From: Ruminococcaceae bacterium UBA3751
GTDB taxonomy: Bacteria; Bacillota; Clostridia; Oscillospirales; Acutalibacteraceae
Length of the DNA stretch: 39,930 nt
Direction of reading: 5' to 3'
NCBI GenBank assembly: GCA_002371215.1
Contig: DFGL01000064.1
Location: forward strand, 1-39,930
Shown piece after piece: positions 8,200 through 15,902 of this stretch. The position numbers and the translations under genes are program-made. Numbering within the stretch: position 1 is the first letter of the stretch; each line of letters opens with the position of its first letter. Below the pieces are notes generated by a model that was not told the origin of the DNA, made no database searches, and worked only from the letters and a program-made list of their open reading frames with translations.

Positions 8200-9057
8200 C
8201 TACCTCTGCATTATATTTTCGGTTATATTTATTTCTTCACTAAATTCAACGATAATACCGTTTGAATCTCCCGTGTAAAAAATTTTCGATTTTGAAACGT
8301 CGTTAAGCTTTTGCTTGGTCTCTCTGTTAACTCTTTCACTTAAGTTACAGATAATCGCATAACGAGGCATAAGCTTTTTCAGAAAGCGCGCTGTGGTTGA
8401 AGTAAGGTAACCGTGGTGGGCTACCTTTAACAAATCCACTCTTCCGACTATATCGCCGTAAAGCCTCTCTGCGCCGTATTTATACTCCATATCAGCCGCA
8501 AGCAATGCTCTTTTACCGTTTTTTTCAACAAGAGTAAAAACACTGTTACGGTTTTCACCGGTTCTTCTTTCAGGCTTAACATAAGTTCCGTTATAAAAGG
8601 TAATATCAAATTCACCGATTGTTTCTTTTAATCCGTCAAAAGCTTCAATAACAGGGACGCTTTTTTTATTTAAAGCATTAATCATTTGGGTATAAACTTG
8701 AAGATTATCCCATTCCCTGATTTCAAATTCATTAATGCCCTCTTCACAATACGGCTTAAGATAAGCTTTTTTAATATAAACGTTCGGCTGATTTATAACC
8801 GTATCAAAGCCTCCGATATGGTCGGAATGAGCGTGCGTGCCGAGTATAAACTCAAACGTTACGTTCCCGTTTTCGTCGCTGCAATGCTCATTTATGTATT
8901 TAACGACCTCTTTTTCAAAGCCATTTAAATTAAGATGCGGTTTATAGGCGGGATATTCTGTATCCTCCCCTGCATCAATCATAGCAAACTTTCCGTTGCT
9001 CTCAATAATAATACAGTCTGAATTTTCTGTGTTTAAAAAGTGTAAACGACTTGGCAT
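8200..9057 (-). CDS. MBL-fold hydrolase, ComEC C-terminal-like
   Basis: 285 residues of the metallo-beta-lactamase fold. It starts MPSRLHFLNTENSDCIIIES and has MIDAGED, then the metal-binding THAHSDHIGG near residue 76, ALLAADME and KVAHHGYLTST. This layout is the one seen in ComEC/Rec2 C-terminal domains and stand-alone relatives. No signal peptide or membrane segment is present, so it is likely cytoplasmic. It overlaps the gtrA-like gene by one base (TAATG) and lies two bases from the GT14 gene, so it is an integral operon member. A DNA-uptake role is not supported, since no com genes are near. Its substrate in a polysaccharide pathway is unknown. Confidence 0.82.
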   Translation of the reverse strand: MPSRLHFLNTENSDCIIIESNGKFAMIDAGEDTEYPAYKPHLNLNGFEKEVVKYINEHCSDENGNVTFEFILGTHAHSDHIGGFDTVINQPNVYIKKAYLKPYCEEGINEFEIREWDNLQVYTQMINALNKKSVPVIEAFDGLKETIGEFDITFYNGTYVKPERRTGENRNSVFTLVEKNGKRALLAADMEYKYGAERLYGDIVGRVDLLKVAHHGYLTSTTARFLKKLMPRYAIICNLSERVNRETKQKLNDVSKSKIFYTGDSNGIIVEFSEEINITENIMQR

Positions 9058-9590
9058 TATTCTTCAATCTTCTTTTTTCTATGAATAACAAAACGCTGAA
9101 GCGGATAGGTCCAAAGAAACGGAATAGAAGTTACAAGTATAAAGATAATACCGTCCGCAAGACCTGTAATCTCACCTTTATCGTTTGCAGCCCATGCAAA
9201 GTGTTTTAATGCAAAATCGGTAAAGAAGCCTTTCATCCACGCAGCTATAAATACCGTTGCTACAACCATAACTATGTACATAATTACGGATGAAGTAAGT
9301 CCGCTGTCTGCATCAAAAGTTACCTTACGGTTCATAACAAATGAAACGGCATAACCTACTGCAGCCGCAATGAAATATGCATAGGCAGCATCCATCTGGC
9401 TGTCGATACCAAGGAAACGGAAGACCTCATTATCAACAGTTTGTCCCGCAAGGCCCTTGAACACTACAAAGTGGAAGAGTATATCCACTATATACTGTAC
9501 AATGAATGAGGACACGCCGGCAAAGCTGAACTTGATAAATTTCCACAGTTCGTCATGCTTTTCGGCAAAAGCTTTAAATCTTTCTTTCAT
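9057..9590 (-). CDS. GtrA-like membrane protein
   Basis: 177 residues with four hydrophobic segments (about 19-45, 68-88, 102-122 and 146-166) matching the GtrA family PF04138. The start region ELWKFIKFSFAGVSSFIVQY is typical, as is the AVSFVMNRKVTF segment. Members are thought to help move polyprenyl-linked sugars across the membrane, or accompany glycosyltransferases that use them. A GGAG site precedes the ATG at 9590. A 70-base gap with a weak AT-rich hairpin separates it from licD upstream. Confidence 0.83.
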   Translation of the reverse strand: MKERFKAFAEKHDELWKFIKFSFAGVSSFIVQYIVDILFHFVVFKGLAGQTVDNEVFRFLGIDSQMDAAYAYFIAAAVGYAVSFVMNRKVTFDADSGLTSSVIMYIVMVVATVFIAAWMKGFFTDFALKHFAWAANDKGEITGLADGIIFILVTSIPFLWTYPLQRFVIHRKKKIEE

Positions 9591-9660
9591 AAATTACTCC
9601 TTTATCGTTTATTAATTGAAACAACAGTAAGTCCGTTGTTTAATTTACAGAATCGCTTGG

Positions 9661-10473
9661 TTATTCAACTGCATTATCAAAATAATTACCGAAATCAACC
9701 TCTTTAAAATGATGATGCCTTTCGTTTTCCGGAGGAAGCGTCATATAGTCGCCGTAAAGCTGTTGCAGAACCGCTGAATAATTTTTGGGAGCATTATACT
9801 TTGTGTTTTCAAAATCCAATAATACTCCGTCTCCGAAATCGTTCTTATCAAAGAACTCAAACACGTCGCTTTGAAGCCCGAAATGAGAACAGCTTACATC
9901 ATTATATTTAGTAGCATTCTTTACAAGCAGTTTTGCAACGAGTTTTTTACTGATAAGAAGCTGAGCGAGTCTTATAAGAACATCGTTTACTATTCCTCTC
10001 TTCCTCTTTGTATCGAGAAAAAGAGTAACTAACACCTTATTGATATCACGGCATTTTTTATTGTTCTTCTTTGCCGTATTAATATCATCGGTTGTATTAT
10101 CGAGCGGAAAAACGTCAATAAATATTCCGTTATGAATTCCCTTTTTAAACGAATTCTCTCCAACGAAGGTATTATCCATTTTCACCTTGGAAAAGCCTGC
10201 GGGGAAACATCCGTCAGTGAAGAAATTCTGGAAGGTGAAACCCTCAGAAAGCTTCTCCGGTGCAATTTTTTCAAAACGGTTATAATCATCTCTCGGCATC
10301 CATATATCAATATCGTCGTCCCAGGGAATAAACCCTTTATGACGTACAGCGCCGAGAAGTGTTCCGTAACCTATGTAATACTTTATACCGTTTTCGTTAC
10401 AAACTCTTACCACTTCGTCAAGTATGGCTTTTGTAACAATCTGTATCTTTTTAAGTTGTTCCTGTTCGGTCAT
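9661..10473 (-). CDS. LicD-family phosphotransferase
   Basis: 270 residues of the LicD family PF04991. The signature is YYIGYGTLLGAVRHKGF followed by IPWDDDIDIWMPRDDY near residues 31-64; the DDDID acidic cluster is the metal-binding centre of the nucleotidyltransferase-like fold. Known relatives transfer phosphocholine from CDP-choline, and the distantly related fukutin proteins transfer ribitol phosphate from CDP-ribitol. Here it probably attaches a phosphodiester-linked group to the polysaccharide. The likely donor-forming enzyme is the cytidylyltransferase-kinase fusion at the end of this operon. The exact group transferred is unknown; no licB-like choline transporter is present. Confidence 0.9.
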   Translation of the reverse strand: MTEQEQLKKIQIVTKAILDEVVRVCNENGIKYYIGYGTLLGAVRHKGFIPWDDDIDIWMPRDDYNRFEKIAPEKLSEGFTFQNFFTDGCFPAGFSKVKMDNTFVGENSFKKGIHNGIFIDVFPLDNTTDDINTAKKNNKKCRDINKVLVTLFLDTKRKRGIVNDVLIRLAQLLISKKLVAKLLVKNATKYNDVSCSHFGLQSDVFEFFDKNDFGDGVLLDFENTKYNAPKNYSAVLQQLYGDYMTLPPENERHHHFKEVDFGNYFDNAVE

Positions 10474-10495
10474 AATTGAATTCCTAACTGATAAA

Positions 10496-11599
10496 CTAAT
10501 TATTTATTATCAATCTGCATATTCTTTCAACGTCTTCCACTAATAAATCGGGATAGAGCGGTAAAGTTAACACTCTTTCGGATATATAATCCGCAGTTGG
10601 CGTTTCTCCGTGAGCAAGAATATTTTTATAACATTCAAAATCACTTGTAAGAGGATAGAAATACTTTCTTGAGAGTATTCCCTCTTTTTCCAGCCGTTCT
10701 TTGAGCTCATCCCTGTTACAGTAAAACTCTTTTTCGTTTACAATAATCGGAAAATATGAATAGTTATACCGTACCTCCGAACTAAAGGTATTCAGCCTTA
10801 TTCCTTTAACGCCGCTTAAAAGCTCAATATATTTTTCGGTAACGAGCTTGCGTTTTTTAATATATTCATCAATGTGCCTCAGATTACAGATTCCCATAGC
10901 TGCGCAAAACTCATTCATTTTGCCGTTGGTTCCGATTTCTGAAACCTCATCATAACCCTTTATACCAAAATTTTTAATACGCTTCGCCTTAACAGATATT
11001 TCTTCGTTTTTATAAGCCGCTGCTCCGCCTTCAATTGAATTAAACACCTTTGTTGCGTGGAAACTGAAGCAGGAGGCGTCACCGAAAGAAGCAACGCTTT
11101 TGCCTTTATATGTTTCGTCAAAGGCATGAGCGGCGTCATAGATTACTTTTAAATTATGCTTATCTGCAATTCTCTGAATCTCTTCAATATTACAGATATT
11201 GCCGTAAACGTGAACAGGCATAATTGCGCAGGTTTTATCGGTAATCAGTTTTTCAATTTTTGACTCATCAATTGTAAAATCGCATTCTTTAATATCGCAA
11301 AAAACGGGAGTCAAGGCGTTTCTTACAATTGCGTGGGTAGTTGAACCGAAGGTATAAGGGGTAGTAATTACCTCACCCTTAAGTTCAAGCGCCATAATTG
11401 CAATTTCAAGCGCAGTATGACCGTTTGTATATAAGTCAAGGTAATTAACTCCAAAGCGGTCTTTTAACAGTTCGTTAAACTGCCTGTGCTTAGGACCCAT
11501 ATTTGTAAGATAATTAGTATCCCAGATTTCTTTGATTTCACTTACATATTCGTCAAAATCGGGAATTGCGGATTTAGTAACATATATTGTTTTCTTCAT
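10496..11599 (-). CDS. DegT/DnrJ/EryC1/StrS aminotransferase (VioA-like)
   Basis: 367 residues, the second sugar-aminotransferase homologue in the operon. Conserved features are ITTPYTFGSTTHAIV, PVHVYGNICNIEEI, IYDAAHAF with the PLP-contacting Asp155, and FSFHATKVFNSIEGGA with the Schiff-base Lys184. The closest pattern I recall is the VioA group that makes dTDP-Qui4N, but related enzymes act on other keto sugars or on non-sugar substrates, so specificity is left open. It leads into a block with a DapB-like reductase and two ATP-grasp enzymes, which suggests its product is further modified. Thirty bases separate it from the reductase gene. Confidence 0.85.
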   Translation of the reverse strand: MKKTIYVTKSAIPDFDEYVSEIKEIWDTNYLTNMGPKHRQFNELLKDRFGVNYLDLYTNGHTALEIAIMALELKGEVITTPYTFGSTTHAIVRNALTPVFCDIKECDFTIDESKIEKLITDKTCAIMPVHVYGNICNIEEIQRIADKHNLKVIYDAAHAFDETYKGKSVASFGDASCFSFHATKVFNSIEGGAAAYKNEEISVKAKRIKNFGIKGYDEVSEIGTNGKMNEFCAAMGICNLRHIDEYIKKRKLVTEKYIELLSGVKGIRLNTFSSEVRYNYSYFPIIVNEKEFYCNRDELKERLEKEGILSRKYFYPLTSDFECYKNILAHGETPTADYISERVLTLPLYPDLLVEDVERICRLIINN

Positions 11600-11628
11600 T
11601 GAGCATTTCCTTCCGTAAGAAATGATTA

Positions 11629-12378
11629 TTAATCTTTATGTATTTGCTTAGCGATGATATCATGCATCATATAAAACCCATTATTATGCTGAATATAATT
11701 CGCTGCAATCAACGCTCCGTTTGCAAAAGCTTTGCGGGAAAACGATTCGTGCTCAATTGTAATTCTTTCAATGCCGTTTGTAGCTGTTACCTCATGAATA
11801 CCAACGTATCCATCTAAGCGTACGGATTCTATTCTTGTGTTATCCTTATTAGTGGCTGTTTTTATGATTTCCGCTGTTTTAGTGGGTTCGCTTTTATTCT
11901 TGCTATGTCTTTCAACTATATCAAACGAAAAATCCTCAAATACTGACGACAACCTTGAAACAAAATCAATAATCATATTTACGCCAACGGTCAATGTAGG
12001 AGCATATACTATACCGATATTGTTTTTTATTGCGCAATCTTTGAATGCCTCAATTTCTTCATTTGAAAAATCGTTGGGACATATAACAAGGTTATTCTTT
12101 TTACTGATGCAAAAATCTAATAGTTTAAGAGTCGTATCTCTGTTTGAAAAATCAACAATTACATCAAGGTCTATATTATCAATATTATAGCAATCACTGA
12201 TTCTAACAATAGGGATATCCTTTTCTGTATAGACTTTTAAAACATCACGTACTGTTTTCCCTGCTGTCGGGCTGTTATCGCGGCACAATACTAAAGAGAT
12301 ACTATCCTCGCCCTTATCAAGTACGTATTTTAAAAACTCACTTCCGGACTTTCCAAGCCCACATAAACCGATATTCAT
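11629..12378 (-). CDS. DapB-like NAD(P)-dependent reductase with altered substrate motif
   Basis: 249 residues aligning along its length with dihydrodipicolinate reductase. Seen: GLCGLGKSG nucleotide loop at the N-terminus, VIVDFSNRDTTLKLL, YAPTLTVGVNMIIDFVSRL, IVERHSKNKSEPTKTA and a C-terminal SRKAFANGALIAANYI. The catalytic histidine and the lysine four residues later (H-S-K-N-K) are kept. The usual DAPSGTA substrate loop is changed to SEPTKTA, losing the Ser-Gly pair that holds the dicarboxylate. This, and its place between an aminotransferase and an ATP-grasp ligase in a polysaccharide operon, suggests a different imine or keto substrate rather than lysine biosynthesis. Genuine DapB function is a weaker alternative. 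Base composition is AT-rich compared with the rfb genes. Confidence 0.82.
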   Translation of the reverse strand: MNIGLCGLGKSGSEFLKYVLDKGEDSISLVLCRDNSPTAGKTVRDVLKVYTEKDIPIVRISDCYNIDNIDLDVIVDFSNRDTTLKLLDFCISKKNNLVICPNDFSNEEIEAFKDCAIKNNIGIVYAPTLTVGVNMIIDFVSRLSSVFEDFSFDIVERHSKNKSEPTKTAEIIKTATNKDNTRIESVRLDGYVGIHEVTATNGIERITIEHESFSRKAFANGALIAANYIQHNNGFYMMHDIIAKQIHKD

Positions 12379-12438
12379 ATAAATAACCTCTACTCAACAA
12401 TCTTTTGCCGTTTTGTTATTGCAACACTTGAAATAATT

Positions 12439-13740
12439 CTAATCATTATCGTAAGAATCTGCATTTATTAAATCAACGCTATATTCAGGAGCTAATATAT
12501 TTCTTCCGGTTTCATCATACACTTTAATGCTCTTATATAGGCTGTTAATAAAGCGTTTTAAATCTTTCATATTCTTTTCAACAACATAAAATGCAAAAAT
12601 AACAATATCAGTTTGGGTTCCTTTTTCAAATCTGTCTCCCTCTTTGAAATACTGTATAAAATTCACTATGTTTTTATTATTTTGGACATCCGATATTCCC
12701 TCTATTTTAGAAACTATGCCGCTGTCCTTATTCAGCAATAAATATATTACAGCACCGCAACCACTAAAGCGCGGATTAAGACTGCTCAGGACCTGCCGAT
12801 TATTAATCATACTTCCTGTTAAAGCATGGTGAATCAACATATCTATCGGATTAACAGCCAAAAAGTACTCATCAATATCAGCGAATGTTCCTCCGAGTCT
12901 TGAACCCATTTCAAAAAAGCTAAGCTCAGAATTTTTGATAAATCCCTGAATAAAAATCAAACCATTATTAAACCCCGATTCACAAAACATTCTTTTAACC
13001 TTGAGGTCAACCGTTTTGATATATAAATTAAGGTTGATAGAAGGACACAGCTGCAAATTAGCATGATTTGTTGCCGACGGTCTATCAGAAGTAACCTTTT
13101 TATCAAACATTGAAAATAAATAAGGTTTTCCGTCAACAATAATATAATCAAGTACGAATTCATCACCATCCAAATAATCCTCCACCATAACGCTTTCGGT
13201 AGGTGAAAACTTTAACGCTTCTTCAAAAGCAATCGTAAACTCTTTGGAATTCTTGCAAACCTTTGCACCGCGAGAACCGCTTGAATCTAACGGTTTTACA
13301 AAAATCGGATTCTCCGGATCAACACTGAATTCTTTATAATTATTTTTATCTACGCAGTACGATTTTGGTGTTTTTATATCAAATTTACTGCACATTTCTT
13401 TAAAACACTTTTTATTTGTAGCAGCATTTATCATTAATTCCGTAGCATAATACGGTAAATCAAGCCTTTTACACGCTTCAAAACAAGCAGGCATTAAAAT
13501 ATCAACATATCCTGTTGTAATTCCGTCTATTCTTTCTCTTTTACAAAATTCAACAATAGCATCAACATCTAATGCATCAAGAAAAACGGCTACATCTGCC
13601 ATTTCTTTGGCTGGGCTGGATTCGCGATTATCTGCAACATATACTATTACACCCATTTTTTGTGCTCGTTTAACAATTTCGCAGGTCATTTTTACGGCAC
13701 CAAGTACAAGCAGCTTTTTTCCAATAAGATTGTTATACAT
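12439..13740 (-). CDS. ATP-grasp ligase 1
   Basis: 433 residues. The N-terminal 100 form a Rossmann-like pre-ATP-grasp domain (GKKLLVLGAVKMTCEIVKRA). The ATP-grasp fold follows with IFVKPLDSSGSRGAKV near residue 145, SVMVEDYLDGDEFVLDY near 185, and the metal-binding ELSFFEMGSRLGGTF near 273. Relatives (carbamoyl-phosphate-synthase-L-chain-like) join carboxylates to amines through an acyl phosphate. About 100 residues after the core may set specificity. In this operon it could join an amino or hydroxy acid to an amino sugar or to another amino acid. It ends 60 bases before the DapB-like gene and starts one base after the third aminotransferase-like gene. Very AT-rich. The substrate is not known. 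Confidence 0.85.
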   Translation of the reverse strand: MYNNLIGKKLLVLGAVKMTCEIVKRAQKMGVIVYVADNRESSPAKEMADVAVFLDALDVDAIVEFCKRERIDGITTGYVDILMPACFEACKRLDLPYYATELMINAATNKKCFKEMCSKFDIKTPKSYCVDKNNYKEFSVDPENPIFVKPLDSSGSRGAKVCKNSKEFTIAFEEALKFSPTESVMVEDYLDGDEFVLDYIIVDGKPYLFSMFDKKVTSDRPSATNHANLQLCPSINLNLYIKTVDLKVKRMFCESGFNNGLIFIQGFIKNSELSFFEMGSRLGGTFADIDEYFLAVNPIDMLIHHALTGSMINNRQVLSSLNPRFSGCGAVIYLLLNKDSGIVSKIEGISDVQNNKNIVNFIQYFKEGDRFEKGTQTDIVIFAFYVVEKNMKDLKRFINSLYKSIKVYDETGRNILAPEYSVDLINADSYDND

Positions 13741-13741
13741 A

Positions 13742-14707
13742 TTAATAACTTTGCCTCATAATTCTTTCTATTTGTTCTATTACAAACTCAATGTCATTTT
13801 TTGAATAGCGTTGGTCCACAGGCAATGGAAGAAGATCTGAGGATAACTTGTATTCAATCGTATCTTTATTAAAGTTTTCTGAAACATTACTCCATAATAA
13901 AGGTACATATATTTTATTTTCAATCAGTTTTTTTCTTACTTCTGCTCCGTTATCAAGAACAAGCGGATAAGCAAAAGCGCCTTCTATATTTCTAAGTTCT
14001 ATCTTATTAAACTCTTTTAAGCAATCTAAATAAATATTATAATTTTTTGTTCTTAATAATTTTACTTTCTCATAATCAATGGCGTGAAGCAAGTTATCTG
14101 TAAGCTTCGACATTCTTTTTATTGGCTCATTTTTAAACGACGCATTGTTTTTAACATAATTGCTATAAAAATCCGATGCATTTGTTTCAAATCTGCCGAG
14201 CAAGAAGCTCATTCTGTTATATGATATATCTTGTTCAAATTCAGCATCAAGCTTCTTATCAGTATATAAAAATGCTCCGTCAGGTACGCCGAAAAACTTT
14301 CTGCAGGTATAAATAGTATCAACGCCGTCAATCGGAGATTTAAAATATGCCTGCGCATTATCAATTATTATGTTTTGATATTTGCTTTTAAGCGAAAGTA
14401 AATCCTTATCGGACAGCTGAGCGTAAAAATTTACAATATAAACCCAGTCATCCGTTTGTAAAGGTATTTCCAACGGCAAAAAGCTTTTATCAATATGATA
14501 AAAAGCGAATTCAATTTTCTCTTTTTTGCAGATATCAATGACCGAGTCACAAATCAGGTACGGCAAAAACAGCTTTTTAATTCCTTTAGCCCTGATTATA
14601 TAAGCAAGGCAATTACGCCCGCAATTAAGCGCTAACGCGCCTTCGTGAAGCATCGGCAATGAATATTTATCAAGTTCAATATATCCGCCAATCTCTTTTT
14701 CAATCAT
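13742..14707 (-). CDS. Divergent DegT-like PLP aminotransferase
   Basis: 321 residues, shorter and much more divergent than the two other DegT homologues here. The fold-type-I layout is still visible: an N-terminal GRNCLAYIIRAKGIKKLFLPYLICDS cofactor-phosphate region, IIIDNAQAYF with the ring-nitrogen Asp116, and IYTCRKFFGVPDGAFLYTD with the probable Schiff-base Lys137. The C-terminal half gives LLPLPVDQRYSKNDIEFV, matching the family's LPL..... end motif. It is flanked one base away on each side by the ATP-grasp genes, so the three are probably co-inherited. It may act on a small keto acid or an unusual sugar; it could also be a non-aminating relative. Local composition is about 27% G+C in line 14041-14100 (hand count). 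Confidence 0.7.
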   Translation of the reverse strand: MIEKEIGGYIELDKYSLPMLHEGALALNCGRNCLAYIIRAKGIKKLFLPYLICDSVIDICKKEKIEFAFYHIDKSFLPLEIPLQTDDWVYIVNFYAQLSDKDLLSLKSKYQNIIIDNAQAYFKSPIDGVDTIYTCRKFFGVPDGAFLYTDKKLDAEFEQDISYNRMSFLLGRFETNASDFYSNYVKNNASFKNEPIKRMSKLTDNLLHAIDYEKVKLLRTKNYNIYLDCLKEFNKIELRNIEGAFAYPLVLDNGAEVRKKLIENKIYVPLLWSNVSENFNKDTIEYKLSSDLLPLPVDQRYSKNDIEFVIEQIERIMRQSY

Positions 14708-14708
14708 T

Positions 14709-15902
14709 TTAATACAGTTTCACTCCATATAAATCATTAATACCGTTAAGAATACTAAGCATTTCCTCTTTACTGCTGAATTTCATAAAAACTATTCCGA
14801 GCAGTCGTGAAGAAAAGTCAAACGGACTGACCTCTTCCTTCGGTCTTACAAATATATGCTCTTCTATGATGTGCCGTTTTAAAACGTCGCTATACTCAAT
14901 ATTTTTAAATAATCCTTTGCTTGCACAGTGCAAATTGTGTGAAGCAAAGTATCCGCTGCCGATTAATTCATCGACCTCAAACGTGATTCCCATTGCAGCT
15001 TGAACAGCCATTTTTACAAAATCGGCATTAAATATCAAACCCATTAAGTCCGGAATCATATTCCCGCCTGCTCTCGGTCCAATATCAATCGGCCAAACAG
15101 AGCCGTTTTTATCAATTACCAGTTCAACATTGATTAAGCCGAATTTCAAACTCAACTTATCAATTATGTCCTGAATGGTTTTCTTCACGCTTATTTTCTG
15201 TTCTTCGTTGAGGCATAACGGATAGCTCTTTCCCACGGGAACAAGCGGATTCACGTTGCTGTCTCTATGGCAATTAAGGAGTCCCCACGCAATGACTCTG
15301 CCGTTTGAAATAAATACGTCGCCGCCTATAAGGTAATCATGACACTTTTCAACGTATTTTTCAATTATTATCCTTTTAGACCTTGAGAAAGAAAAGGCAA
15401 CTTCCACCGCTTTTAAGATACCGTTTTCATCTTTAACGATTGAAACACCCTTTGAGCCCGAAGAATCAACGGGCTTAACCATAACGGGATAATCAAATTC
15501 TTTGGTGTGTTTAAGCGCATTATCTTTATTATCATACCAGTATGAGGAGGGCGAATTGAAGCCGTTATCTTTAAGAAAAGCTCTGAACTTTTCCTTATTG
15601 CACAGCGTTTCTACTGATTTGTACGGATTTGTAGGCAATCCCATAGCTTCGGCAACGTAAGCCGCAGTGGGAGCTGCAGGGTCCGACGCATATGCAATTA
15701 TACCGTCAACAGCTTCTGCTTTTGCGATACTTAGAATTTTTTCCCTGTCTGTCGTGCTTTCAAGATAAAATTTGTCAGCAACAAACTGACCGGGATTATC
15801 TTTAAGATAATCGCATAAAACAGTATAATATCCAAGTTTTTTTGCGGTTTCTATTGCTACTACCTGTTGAGAGGAGCCGCCGAGTAATAATATTTTCTTC
15901 AT
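14709..15902 (-). CDS. ATP-grasp ligase 2
   Basis: 397 residues. An N-terminal Rossmann-like segment (KILLLGGSSQQVVAIETAKKLG) leads into an ATP-grasp core with VMVKPVDSSGSKGVSI near residue 142, IIIEKYVEKCHDYLIGGDVF near 182 and VWPIDIGPRAGGNMIPDL near 269. The position that is Glu in most ATP-grasp enzymes (E-x-N/G-x-R) is Asp here. Relatives include biotin-carboxylase-like and L-amino-acid-ligase-like enzymes used in surface-polysaccharide and natural-product pathways. It shares only the fold with ATP-grasp ligase 1, so the two probably have different substrates. It overlaps the upstream GT2 gene by four bases (ATGA). Confidence 0.86.
   Translation of the reverse strand: MKKILLLGGSSQQVVAIETAKKLGYYTVLCDYLKDNPGQFVADKFYLESTTDREKILSIAKAEAVDGIIAYASDPAAPTAAYVAEAMGLPTNPYKSVETLCNKEKFRAFLKDNGFNSPSSYWYDNKDNALKHTKEFDYPVMVKPVDSSGSKGVSIVKDENGILKAVEVAFSFSRSKRIIIEKYVEKCHDYLIGGDVFISNGRVIAWGLLNCHRDSNVNPLVPVGKSYPLCLNEEQKISVKKTIQDIIDKLSLKFGLINVELVIDKNGSVWPIDIGPRAGGNMIPDLMGLIFNADFVKMAVQAAMGITFEVDELIGSGYFASHNLHCASKGLFKNIEYSDVLKRHIIEEHIFVRPKEEVSPFDFSSRLLGIVFMKFSSKEEMLSILNGINDLYGVKLY

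Noticed and set aside
8200..9057. Competence gene comEC
   Set aside because: Only the soluble MBL domain is present; the membrane channel domains of ComEC are absent and no other com gene is near.
9619..9641. Inverted repeat AAACAAC/GTTGTTT as a terminator between licD and the GtrA-like gene
   Set aside because: The stem has few G-C pairs, no T-tract follows on the minus strand, and the operon continues.
11629..12378. Lysine-biosynthesis dapB supplying dpaAB
   Set aside because: DpaAB act on the substrate upstream of DapB, the genes are 21 kb apart on opposite strands, and the substrate loop is altered.
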